A stretch of DNA of 64,000 nt from UBA961 sp049317525 (GTDB lineage Bacteria; Bacteroidota; Ignavibacteria; Kapaibacteriales; UBA961): contig JBMOIC010000002.1 in assembly GCA_049317525.1 (NCBI GenBank), positions 62,001 through 126,000 of the forward strand. Reading direction: 5' to 3'. Positions 1-8,031 of this stretch are shown piece by piece. Numbering within the stretch: position 1 is the first letter of the stretch; each line of letters starts with the position of its first letter. Under the pieces are notes generated by a model that was not told the origin of the DNA, searched no databases, and was given only the letters and a program-made list of their open reading frames with translations. Made by a program: the position numbers and the translations under genes.

Positions 1-258
1 TTTTAAGGATTTACCAGCAGAAAATTTAGGAACTGTACGAGCAGGAATAGTTAATGCTTCTCCAGTTCTAGGGTTTTTTCCTGTACGTGAAGCACGATTA
101 CTTGTACCGAATGTACCAAAACCCAAAAGCGCTACACTTTCACCAGCGCCTAATTGCTCTGATATAGTAACAAATACGCTACTGACAGCTTTCTCTGCAG
201 CTACTTTAGTTAATCCAGATTTCTCGGCAACTGATGCAATGAGTTCTTGTTTATTCAT
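1..258 (-). CDS. hup: HU/IHF-family DNA-binding protein, C-terminus cut by window edge
   Basis: Translating the minus strand from the ATG at 258 gives 86 codons that stay open to the window edge. The product begins MNKQELIASVAEKSGLTK and carries the HU signature GFGTFGTSNRASRTGKNP followed by TGEALTIPA, the beta-arm that inserts into the DNA minor groove. HU proteins are about 90-95 residues, so only a few residues are missing. HU is an abundant dimeric nucleoid protein that bends DNA. A Shine-Dalgarno-like TGGAGAA lies just upstream of the ATG. The family is certain; HU versus a specialised IHF-like paralogue cannot be decided. Confidence 0.95.
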   Translation of the reverse strand, partial: MNKQELIASVAEKSGLTKVAAEKAVSSVFVTISEQLGAGESVALLGFGTFGTSNRASRTGKNPRTGEALTIPARTVPKFSAGKSLK

Positions 259-280
259 TTAATTTCTCCATAAACACAAT

Positions 281-313
281 ATGCTATAACGAATTACATT
301 CGCAATTTAGCAT
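281..313. promoter_or_regulatory. Nested inverted repeat upstream of hup
   Basis: Outer arms ATGCTA (281-286) and TAGCAT (308-313) enclose inner arms CGAAT (290-294) and ATTCG (298-302). It lies 23 bases upstream of the hup start in an otherwise AT-rich spacer. It could be an operator or a 5'-leader hairpin. No T-run follows on either strand, so a terminator is unlikely. The function is inferred from position only. Confidence 0.35.
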
Positions 314-389
314 AATATATATGAAAAAGACAAGTACTATTTTCATTAAATCAAATAAAGTTCAATATTTAGCTTTATTGTTAAACATA

Positions 390-1457
390 TTAGGATAAAT
401 ACTTGAATATTGGTAGAAATACTGACATCCACAATAGCAAATACATAATCATAATAGTATAGAGTGCTGCAACAATATCGTCAGCAAACACCCAAATGCT
501 ACCTTTGCGAGAATTAAGCCAAGAAATAGGAAATGGTTTTGCTATATCAAATAGTCTGAAAAATATCAGAGCAATTACATTCCAGATCCATGTCTTTGGA
601 AAAATTGGAACAGATAGAATTAACCACATTCCTACAACTTCATCAATTACAATCTTAGAAGCATCATTTCCCCAGTGATCTTCTAAATATGGTACACTCC
701 ACAAACCTAATACACATGCTACGATTGTCATGATGATAATAATATATGACGGTGCATTAAAAATTACAATTAATAATGCCAAAGTAGAAGCAATTGTACC
801 AGGAGCTATACTACTATAGCCAGCACCAATAAATGATCCAACTCCTATCTTGGTTATGGCAATCCAATCACTTTTAATAAGAGATTTTATAAGTATACTA
901 TTTTGAATAAAATATTCAACAGATGTATACAATGTAAGTATGGTTATCCCTAACATTGCTAAGTAAAGAGAGTATTCAATATTACCTTTATGATCAATAA
1001 TAGTCATTGATAAATAAGAATTATTTAGAATGATAAGATATATCAATACAATTAATATATAAACCATTTGAATGAAGGTTTTGGTTTTTGCAGCTTTTGA
1101 AGTAATTATTGGAGTACCTAATGTATCGGCATATAATCGTAGTAAGGTGGTGATGATGTCTCTTGTTGTTATGATAATTATCATCCAAAGTGGAATAATA
1201 TTCATACTTACAAAAGCAAAGAATGCTGCGCTTGTTAACACTTTATCTGCTAATGGGTCGAAGAATGAACCAAAATCAGATACCTCTTTTCTTAAACGAG
1301 CTAACATCCCATCAAAATAATCAGATAAAGCTCCAATAATAAATATTACACATGCAATATTTATGGACTTTACATCATTATTTGTAAGCAAGACATAAAA
1401 TATGGGTGCAATAATAATTCTAGTAAAACTTATAATATTTGGTAGTGAATAATTCAT
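390..1457 (-). CDS. Fused phosphatidylglycerophosphate synthase / phosphatidylglycerophosphatase A
   Basis: This 355-residue membrane protein joins two complete enzymes. Residues 1-190 are a CDP-alcohol phosphatidyltransferase with the full catalytic signature: D46, D49-G50, A53-R54, G63, D67, D71. This step makes PGP from CDP-diacylglycerol and glycerol-3-phosphate. Residues about 200-355 match phosphatidylglycerophosphatase A: the APGT motif in SSIAPGTIAS, then VIDEVVGMW, then FRLFDIAKPFPI and the aspartate pair in FADDIVAA. This step removes the phosphate to give phosphatidylglycerol. The frame is continuous, so this is not an assembly of neighbours. A second stand-alone PgsA lies at 26463-27011, so the substrate of either synthase domain could differ (for example cardiolipin-type transfer). 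The 5' end faces pyrE. Domain calls are firm; substrates are inferred. Confidence 0.88.
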   Translation of the reverse strand: MNYSLPNIISFTRIIIAPIFYVLLTNNDVKSINIACVIFIIGALSDYFDGMLARLRKEVSDFGSFFDPLADKVLTSAAFFAFVSMNIIPLWMIIIITTRDIITTLLRLYADTLGTPIITSKAAKTKTFIQMVYILIVLIYLIILNNSYLSMTIIDHKGNIEYSLYLAMLGITILTLYTSVEYFIQNSILIKSLIKSDWIAITKIGVGSFIGAGYSSIAPGTIASTLALLIVIFNAPSYIIIIMTIVACVLGLWSVPYLEDHWGNDASKIVIDEVVGMWLILSVPIFPKTWIWNVIALIFFRLFDIAKPFPISWLNSRKGSIWVFADDIVAALYTIMIMYLLLWMSVFLPIFKYLS

Positions 1458-1544
1458 ATTATTTGGATATTTTTAAACAATAAAGAACTAAATTACAGCA
1501 ATTATTTAAGTTAATAAGTGTACAATCAATAATAGAAGAGTTGT

Positions 1545-2066
1545 ATGATTAAAGCTGAACTAGCAAGAAGTATTTTTCATGCTTCATATTTAACTGGTGA
1601 ATTTTTATTACGATCAGGTAAGATTAGCAATGAATATTTTGATAAATATTTATTTGAATCAAATCCTTTATTACTGAAGCATATTTCAAGATATATGGTT
1701 GAGCTTTTACCAAATGGTACAGAAATGTTAGCTGGTTTAGAAATGGGAGGAATTCCAATTGCTACCGCTATCTCTTTAGATTGTGGATTACCATTAACCT
1801 TTATAAGGAAAAAAGCAAAGAATTATGGAACTTGCAAAGTTAATGAAGGTCCTTCTATGGAAGGCAAGAATATAGTTATTATTGAAGATGTCATTACAAG
1901 TGGTGGGCAAGTTATTTTAAGTGCACAAGACATAAGAAAAACTGGTGCAAATATATTGTGTACAATTTGTGTAATTAATCGTCAACAAGGTGGCACAGAA
2001 GCTTTAGAACAGGCTGGAATCCCTTTAATATCATTATTTACAATGGATGAATTAAAATCAGCATGA
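1545..2066 (+). CDS. pyrE: Orotate phosphoribosyltransferase
   Basis: This 173-residue protein transfers phosphoribosyl from PRPP to orotate, giving OMP in de novo pyrimidine synthesis. It shows the FLLRSGKIS start typical of PyrE, the GLEMGGIPIATAIS loop, the FIRKKAKNYGT segment and the PRPP-binding motif IVIIEDVITSGGQV near residues 110-123. It is on the short side compared with the usual 180-215 residues and resembles the compact forms. It starts at the ATG at 1545 preceded by AGAAGAG. It converges with the RluA-type gene, leaving only nine bases between the stops. carB, another pyrimidine gene, lies 20 kb away, so the pathway is scattered. Confidence 0.93.
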   Translation: MIKAELARSIFHASYLTGEFLLRSGKISNEYFDKYLFESNPLLLKHISRYMVELLPNGTEMLAGLEMGGIPIATAISLDCGLPLTFIRKKAKNYGTCKVNEGPSMEGKNIVIIEDVITSGGQVILSAQDIRKTGANILCTICVINRQQGGTEALEQAGIPLISLFTMDELKSA

Positions 2067-2075
2067 TAGGCCAGT

Positions 2076-2834
2076 TTATATCCATTCATCAAATGACGAA
2101 ATAGCTGAAAAGTCTTGATATGGGGCATATTTTCTCAGTATATTTAATAATGCACTCATATCTTTTGGCATATCAGCTTCAAACCTAATTGGTAAGTTTG
2201 TTCCTGGATGTATAAATTCTAATGCAAAAGCATGCAGAGGAACTCTTGACATTATGGGTTTCTCTTCTGTATTCTTAGCTAATTTAAATTTTCTTTTAAT
2301 TGTAGATAAGAAAAACTCACCAATACTACCATAATCTTTATCTACAAGCATTGGGTGTCCAATTGCAGCTAAATGGACCCTAATTTGATGCTGACGTCCT
2401 GTTCTTGGCCTACACTCCATAAGTGATGCGACTCTAAACCTTTCTTTCAACAAGACTTTTGTGAACGACTCTTTACCTCTAGCCGATGGTTTCATCAGTC
2501 CTTTCTTTACAGTGTCAGGAGCTAATGGAATATCAATTTCTAATGATTCCTTTTCAAATATTCCCCTTACAATAGCATAATATATTTTTTCTACAGTATG
2601 TTGTTCAAATTGCATACTTATATGTCTGTGAGCTTCCGCATTTTTTGCGAATACTAATATTCCCGATGTATCCTTGTCTAGTCTATGCAATGTAAATACT
2701 TCTTCAAATTGATTTTGTAAGAATCTTTTAACATTTGGTGCATTATGTTCAAATCTATCAGGAATACTTAACATTCCAGATGGTTTATTGACAATGATTA
2801 TGTCATTGTCATGATAAATAATAGTAGGTTTCAT
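2076..2834 (-). CDS. RluA-family RNA pseudouridine synthase
   Basis: This 252-residue protein isomerises specific uridines in rRNA or tRNA to pseudouridine. It begins IIYHDNDIIIVNKPSGMLS, the usual start of the RluA catalytic domain, and has the catalytic-aspartate motif HRLDKDTSGILVFAKN and the later GRQHQIRVHLAAIGHP. There is no N-terminal S4 RNA-binding domain, as in RluA and unlike RluC/RluD. The exact target site cannot be assigned. It is followed closely on its upstream side by the four-cysteine membrane protein gene, with a six-base gap, suggesting one transcript. Confidence 0.9.
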   Translation of the reverse strand: MKPTIIYHDNDIIIVNKPSGMLSIPDRFEHNAPNVKRFLQNQFEEVFTLHRLDKDTSGILVFAKNAEAHRHISMQFEQHTVEKIYYAIVRGIFEKESLEIDIPLAPDTVKKGLMKPSARGKESFTKVLLKERFRVASLMECRPRTGRQHQIRVHLAAIGHPMLVDKDYGSIGEFFLSTIKRKFKLAKNTEEKPIMSRVPLHAFALEFIHPGTNLPIRFEADMPKDMSALLNILRKYAPYQDFSAISSFDEWI

Positions 2835-2840
2835 AGTAAC

Positions 2841-3239
2841 TTAATTTTTTAATTCCCAATCTTGGCCTTCACACGGCAATGAATTATTACTGATATGCTC
2901 GTCATAAAGAGTACACATTTGTCCAGTATTATCAAAATGCTTACAACTACCACACATAGTAGATTCTTCTAAACTCTCAATTCTATCATTAAAAATAGAA
3001 TATTGTCTAAAAGATGGATAAATAACAAAGAGCATTATTGCTATTGCAATAATAAACCAATATTGTTGAAACATCCATTCATCAATGATCCACCATGTTA
3101 TTAACATGATAAGGGCTAATCTAAGCATTGCTCCTAAAACAATACTTCCTGTTGTGATCAATGGGAAAGGATTATCATTATTGTCTTTACCAGTTTTGGT
3201 AAATCTATGTAAGAATGTATCCATTAATCTATCTATCAT
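2841..3239 (-). CDS. Small membrane protein with C-terminal four-cysteine motif
   Basis: I do not recognise this 132-residue protein. It has two hydrophobic membrane segments near residues 29-52 and 60-75. The C-terminal tail has a CxxC pair (C96, C99) followed by C109 and C123, in the order MCGSCKHF, GQMCTLYD and LPCEGQDW. The four cysteines, with spacings 2, 9 and 13, look like a small zinc or iron-sulfur site. The sidedness of the tail is unknown. A strong Shine-Dalgarno AAAGGAAA precedes the ATG at 3239. It sits between the glycosyltransferase and the pseudouridine synthase in a same-strand run. Coding is confident, function unknown. Confidence 0.75.
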   Translation of the reverse strand: MIDRLMDTFLHRFTKTGKDNNDNPFPLITTGSIVLGAMLRLALIMLITWWIIDEWMFQQYWFIIAIAIMLFVIYPSFRQYSIFNDRIESLEESTMCGSCKHFDNTGQMCTLYDEHISNNSLPCEGQDWELKN

Positions 3240-3296
3240 AATATTTCCTTTTTGAAGTATGACGAATTATAATGAATAAGATTATCAGAAGAGCTA

Positions 3297-4442
3297 TTAA
3301 TGATAAATTCTATTTTTCCATGTAGAACCTTTATCAAAAAATCGTTCATACATTGATATACATCCAATATATATAATTGAACAGGCAGTTAATGGATATA
3401 AAAAGATCATATACTTTCTAAAACTGAAAAGCTGGCCTACAATATATTGTATTACTAACATTATTAAGATATGCAGAATGATGAATATTGAAAGAATATA
3501 TAAAGATTGATTATACATCATAAAAGGTAGTAAAATGAATGGTAGTATATAAGCAATACATAAATGGACAAGGAAGAAGATCATAATTCCATAATTATAA
3601 TCGAACCCTGCAAAAATGTTCTTGGAGAAACCTTGAATAATTTCACTAGCATTATTATACATCCTACAGGATAGTATTAAAGATCCATTTTTTAAACTGA
3701 TTATGCCTCCAGCACTCTTTATCTTTTTACCTAATTGTATATCTTCTACAATCATTTGTTTTACAGTCTCATGACCATTTATTGAGTTATATATTGACTT
3801 TTTAAACATCATAAACTGTCCATTCATTGCAGTAAAAGCAGGATTTGGACTAAATTGTATTGCTTTAATAGAAATATAAGCTGTATATAAAGTTAGCATC
3901 ATAGGAATAATGATCTTTTCTACATATGTATTCATTATTTGATTTGGTACTAAAGATAGAAGGTCTATGTTTTCTTTATTGATTGTTTGTGTTGCTGTTA
4001 ATAAACATGAAGATTCATGAATTGTATCTGCATCAGTAAATATTAGATATTCACCTTTTGCAAGTAGACTTAATTGATGACAAGCATAATTTTTACCCAT
4101 CCAATCTTTAGGTAGGGGTTTTCCTTGTACTATTTTTAATTTTTCAGGATATTTCAAGCATAATGATTCAAGAATTTTTAATGTTTCATCAGTAGAATTA
4201 TCATCAAGTACAATAATTTCATATGTTGGATACTGTTGATTTATCAATGATTCTATACATTGCTTAATAACTTTTTCTTCATTTCTAGCAGGAATGAGAA
4301 CACTGATAAATGGGAGATCTTTAATTGTTGAAATTGATATTGGTTGGATGGGTTTAAATGCAAAACGGTTTTTTATTGTTACTATTAATAATATCAATAA
4401 AATGAATAAAGAAGTTATAATTACAGGTAAAATGTGAATCAT
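3297..4442 (-). CDS. Membrane-bound family 2 glycosyltransferase (CrtQ/HpnI-like)
   Basis: This 381-residue protein has an N-terminal membrane anchor (about residues 3-25), a cytosolic GT-A domain and three to four C-terminal membrane segments from about residue 280. Visible GT2 motifs are ISVLIPARNEE, IIVLDDNSTDET and the metal-binding FTDADT. The stretch GKPLPKDWMGKNYAC is characteristic of the subgroup that contains carotenoid- and hopanoid-type glycosyltransferases. VEDIQLG gives the usual acidic catalytic region. The acceptor is likely a lipid, but which one is not shown by the context. It lies downstream of rho beyond a terminator, so it probably has its own promoter. Confidence 0.82.
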   Translation of the reverse strand: MIHILPVIITSLFILLILLIVTIKNRFAFKPIQPISISTIKDLPFISVLIPARNEEKVIKQCIESLINQQYPTYEIIVLDDNSTDETLKILESLCLKYPEKLKIVQGKPLPKDWMGKNYACHQLSLLAKGEYLIFTDADTIHESSCLLTATQTINKENIDLLSLVPNQIMNTYVEKIIIPMMLTLYTAYISIKAIQFSPNPAFTAMNGQFMMFKKSIYNSINGHETVKQMIVEDIQLGKKIKSAGGIISLKNGSLILSCRMYNNASEIIQGFSKNIFAGFDYNYGIMIFFLVHLCIAYILPFILLPFMMYNQSLYILSIFIILHILIMLVIQYIVGQLFSFRKYMIFLYPLTACSIIYIGCISMYERFFDKGSTWKNRIYH

Positions 4443-4452
4443 GTGCTATTAT

Positions 4453-4492
4453 AAAAAAATCCTTTCCGAATACGATAATAAGGAAAGGATTT
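4453..4492 (-). terminator. Intrinsic terminator of rho
   Basis: A perfect 11-base inverted repeat, AAATCCTTTCC (4457-4467) and GGAAAGGATTT (4482-4492), has a 14-base loop. Read on the minus strand the stem runs straight into TTTTTTT (4453-4459). It lies 18 bases past the rho stop codon and before the glycosyltransferase gene. Confidence 0.88.
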
Positions 4493-4509
4493 ACATTGGT
4501 AGGAAGTTC

Positions 4510-5958
4510 TTAAGAATTTAAAACTTGAAGAAATTCTCTATTATTTTTTGTGCCATCTAATTTATCTTGAAGTAAATCCATAGCTTCAAGACTTGTTAAA
4601 TCACTCAATACTTTTCGTAAAATCCATATCCTAGCTAGTTCTTCTTGAGACATCAATAATTCGTCGTGTCTTGTACTAGATCTGTTGACATCTATTGCTG
4701 GGAATATTCTTCTTTCAGCTAATTTTCTATCTAAAACTAATTCCATATTTCCTGTACCTTTGAATTCTTCAAAGATCACTTCATCCATTCTGCTACCTGT
4801 ATCTATTAAAGCTGTTGCTATAATAGTTAATGAGCCACCTTCTTCAATATTCCTAGCTGCACCAAAAAATCTTTTCGGTTTATGTAAAGCATTTGCATCA
4901 ACACCACCAGATAATATTTTTCCAGAATGAGGAATAACTGTATTATGTGCTCTTGCTAATCTTGTAATAGAATCCAATAGAATAACAACATCTTGCTTGG
5001 CTTCTACCAATCTTTTTGCTTTTTCTAAAACCATATCCGCAACTTGTACATGTCTTTCTGGTGGTTCATCAAATGTAGATGATATTACCTCTGCTCGTAC
5101 AGATCTTTGCATATCTGTTACTTCTTCAGGTCTTTCATCAATCAATAAAACAATAAGTTTCACTTCTGGATGATTTCTTGCAATAGAATTAGCTACCTTT
5201 TGTAAAAGTACAGTTTTTCCAGATTTAGGAGGAGATACAATTAATCCACGCTGACCTTTACCAATTGGTGATAATAAATCAATGATACGCATGGAGTACT
5301 CATTAGGTACTGTTTCTAAGTTGAGCCTTCTAGTAGGATATAAGGGTGTTAAATTGTCAAATATTGTTCTATCTCTCATTACATCTGGAGAAACAAAATT
5401 AACTGATTCAACTTTTAATAATGCAAAAAAACGTTCGCCTTCTTTTGGAGGTCTTACATGGCCTCGAACAGTATCACCAGTTCTTAAACCAAACTTTTTA
5501 ATCTGAGAAGGTGAAACATATATATCATCAGGAGATGGCAGATAATTATAATCCGATGCTCTTAGAAACCCATATCCATCACCCAAAACTTCTAAAACGC
5601 CTTCACTAATTGTTCCTTCAGATGCCTGATCTCTGGACTGTTTTTGTGCTTGAACTTCTATTATTTTAAAGATTAACTCTTGCTTCCTAAGATCACTATA
5701 TTCTTCGATTCCTAATGATTTAGCAATTCGAGTCAATTCAACAATTTTCTTTGACTTCAATTCCGTAATGTCAATTAAACCAACTGAAGAAGTAGATGTA
5801 ACCGTATCTACAGAACTTTGTGGTTTGTCTTGATGAGAATAATTTTTAGGAATAGGAGCTGGTCTACTTTGATTCATTGAAGAACTATCCCTATTTGATG
5901 ATCTTGGATCAGAAGAGCGTGGATTAGTGGGTTTAGAAGTATTGCGTGTTGTCCGCAT
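4510..5958 (-). CDS. rho: Transcription termination factor Rho
   Basis: This 482-residue hexameric RNA helicase terminates transcription. Residues 1-60 are a low-complexity Ser/Arg/Pro/Asn-rich extension not present in the 419-residue E. coli protein. A Rho N-terminal helical domain follows (about 63-107), then the cold-shock-like RNA-binding domain (about 116-190, with GYGFLR). The ATPase core has Walker A PPKSGKT (243-249), the LIVLLIDERPEEVTDM segment and Walker B DVVILLDSITRLARAHN. The gene is monocistronic, with a strong terminator behind it and a 220-base upstream spacer that could house the leader region often used for Rho autoregulation. Confidence 0.97.
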   Translation of the reverse strand: MRTTRNTSKPTNPRSSDPRSSNRDSSSMNQSRPAPIPKNYSHQDKPQSSVDTVTSTSSVGLIDITELKSKKIVELTRIAKSLGIEEYSDLRKQELIFKIIEVQAQKQSRDQASEGTISEGVLEVLGDGYGFLRASDYNYLPSPDDIYVSPSQIKKFGLRTGDTVRGHVRPPKEGERFFALLKVESVNFVSPDVMRDRTIFDNLTPLYPTRRLNLETVPNEYSMRIIDLLSPIGKGQRGLIVSPPKSGKTVLLQKVANSIARNHPEVKLIVLLIDERPEEVTDMQRSVRAEVISSTFDEPPERHVQVADMVLEKAKRLVEAKQDVVILLDSITRLARAHNTVIPHSGKILSGGVDANALHKPKRFFGAARNIEEGGSLTIIATALIDTGSRMDEVIFEEFKGTGNMELVLDRKLAERRIFPAIDVNRSSTRHDELLMSQEELARIWILRKVLSDLTSLEAMDLLQDKLDGTKNNREFLQVLNS

Positions 5959-6095
5959 TATAAATACCGGATAAAAGTGTTTAAAGTATGTTTATGTATG
6001 CAACATATTCATGAAATAGAAGGATATATAATGATTTTTGGGAATGTGCTATTGTTCTGTGTAACCTGATAAAGAACAAATGCTAAAATATGCGG

Positions 6096-6110
6096 TTGGT
6101 ATAGTACCAA
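6096..6110. promoter_or_regulatory. 15-base perfect palindrome between rho and the VWA/OmpA gene
   Basis: TTGGTA (6096-6101), spacer TAG, TACCAA (6105-6110) form a perfect dyad. It lies in the 221-base spacer upstream of rho and 70 bases downstream of the lipoprotein stop. No T-run follows on the minus strand, so an operator or leader element is more likely than a terminator. The binding factor is unknown. Confidence 0.35.
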
Positions 6111-6179
6111 AAACTACTGCTTGCGATGCAAATATGAATGATATATTTCACATAAAAAAATAAATTATTTTGTAATTGA

Positions 6180-7976
6180 TTAATCTTCTGGAATTAAATC
6201 AAAATTAACAGACTTTCTTAGTGTAGAAATCGCTTCATTCATCTGATTTTGCGTTGAATATCCCCAAAGAAGTATTTGATAATAAGAATTACCATTTTGA
6301 ATTCTCCTGTCAAAATATGACATAATTTTCTTCTTTTCCCATTTTTCTATCATTGATAATGCTTCTTGTTCTGTATAAACTTTTTCAGCTCTTATTTCAT
6401 AAGGAAATAATGAAGGGTCTATCCATCTACATTCTACCCTGCGATTCATGATAGTTTGATAATATTCATTCTCATCTGGATAAATTGGTTTAATATTACT
6501 TAGCCCTCGTATTCTTATTTGATTTGGATCAACACCTGTCATTATTAAGTATTTTCTTACGGCACTTGCCCTTTGTAATGCTAGGGCTAATGCATCATCA
6601 TTAGATTCTAGTAATGATGAATAGCCAATAATTTCAATAATTTTTGTTGGATTTAGTTTTAAAACAGCACCTAGATTTTGTATATGCAAGTAGAAAGATG
6701 TGTCTATAGATGTATTTGAATCATAAAATAAGTTGACAATTTTATATCTAGATAATTTTGAATTTTCATCTACATTACTAAGTACTTTTTGCGATAATAC
6801 AGTATCATTCGTAGGTAATTTCACAGATATATAGAACGATTCTCCACTTTTAAGAATAGAATCAGCAATCAATACTTCGTAAAATGTACCTTTATTGATT
6901 CTCATTAAAGAAATGAGAGAAGAAACACATGTATTTGTATCAGATGAAGATAGATCTAAAAAAGTACCGCCAGACTTAGAAGCTAAATATTTCAATGAAT
7001 AATTGTCTAAAACCTCATTATTTATATTACATACATGAATCGATATATTTCTTTTCTGTGCATTTTTTACAATAGATTCAGCATCATGAATATAAGATCC
7101 ATTATCTGGGCCACTTGTTAAAACTATGATATCAGCATCATCGGCTATATCTTTATTCTTTAGAATAGAATCAATTACATGATAAATACATCTAATTCCT
7201 GCTGGTTTATATCCTTGATAGGCATTAATTGCATTTATTATGTCAGTTTTATTTTTTAGGATTTGTTGCGAAACAATTGATGTATTAAATCGAATAAAAT
7301 GGAGTGAATCAATATCATTTATCTTGTTAATTGCTTGATATAGATAGGTATTAATGATTGATTGATTATGTATCATTTCTAAAGATTGATCCAAGGCTAT
7401 CACAATGGAAGATTTTTTCGAAAGACGAATTTCAGGTTTTACTTTGAAGCTGGCATTTAACGTAGAATCTTCATGTTGAAAAGAAATGGATGTTTCAATT
7501 ATTTTATCATTAAGTATGAAGCCTTGATTATTATGTATCGAGAATACATATTTATGATGAGAAGAATCAAATTGAACAAACCTTTTATGTACTAAGCGCA
7601 ATGATTGTGAAAATGAATCATTTATAGATAAAACATTATTCTGAGTACTATCTTGAGAAAATGTATCTTTATTATTATCTACATATATAGTCCTTAACTG
7701 AACCACTGAGTCATTCTTTCCCTTATAAGCTACTATTCTATATGTTGTATTTTGCAAAGGTAGTAAAACAGTAGAATCTTTTGTTCGATAAGTAGTTAAA
7801 TCCCCTTCAATTTTAACTGAATCTGCATTTTCAAATTGCCATGATAATTTTGCTTTTGACCCCTTAGTGATATCTGTTTCACCAGATATTTGCCTTAAAG
7901 TGAGCTGTTTTGTAGATGTACACCCCCAAAGACATAATATTAAGATAAATAAGAAACAATAGCGCATTTGGAACAT
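6180..7976 (-). CDS. Lipoprotein with VWA-like domain, OmpA domain and SPOR-like C-terminus
   Basis: This 598-residue protein has a lipoprotein signal with lipobox LWGC (C19; the second ATG at 7967 would give a 16-residue signal instead). A von Willebrand A-like domain follows, around residues 190-350. Its MIDAS-like motif is DQSLE, lacking the final serine of DxSxS. Next is an OmpA peptidoglycan-binding domain (around 430-520) with IEIIGYSS, LALQRASAVRKYL and MNRRVECRW. The last 70 residues include YYQILLWGYSTQNQMNEAIS, which resembles a SPOR peptidoglycan-binding fold. The protein is probably tethered to the outer membrane and grips peptidoglycan. It lies downstream of sufS with a 55-base gap. 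The domain order is read from sequence; the role is inferred. Confidence 0.75.
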   Translation of the reverse strand: MFQMRYCFLFILILCLWGCTSTKQLTLRQISGETDITKGSKAKLSWQFENADSVKIEGDLTTYRTKDSTVLLPLQNTTYRIVAYKGKNDSVVQLRTIYVDNNKDTFSQDSTQNNVLSINDSFSQSLRLVHKRFVQFDSSHHKYVFSIHNNQGFILNDKIIETSISFQHEDSTLNASFKVKPEIRLSKKSSIVIALDQSLEMIHNQSIINTYLYQAINKINDIDSLHFIRFNTSIVSQQILKNKTDIINAINAYQGYKPAGIRCIYHVIDSILKNKDIADDADIIVLTSGPDNGSYIHDAESIVKNAQKRNISIHVCNINNEVLDNYSLKYLASKSGGTFLDLSSSDTNTCVSSLISLMRINKGTFYEVLIADSILKSGESFYISVKLPTNDTVLSQKVLSNVDENSKLSRYKIVNLFYDSNTSIDTSFYLHIQNLGAVLKLNPTKIIEIIGYSSLLESNDDALALALQRASAVRKYLIMTGVDPNQIRIRGLSNIKPIYPDENEYYQTIMNRRVECRWIDPSLFPYEIRAEKVYTEQEALSMIEKWEKKKIMSYFDRRIQNGNSYYQILLWGYSTQNQMNEAISTLRKSVNFDLIPED

Positions 7977-8031
7977 GTGAATATGTATATTTTTTTTACA
8001 AATTTATAATAAATACTAAATGATTTACAGC

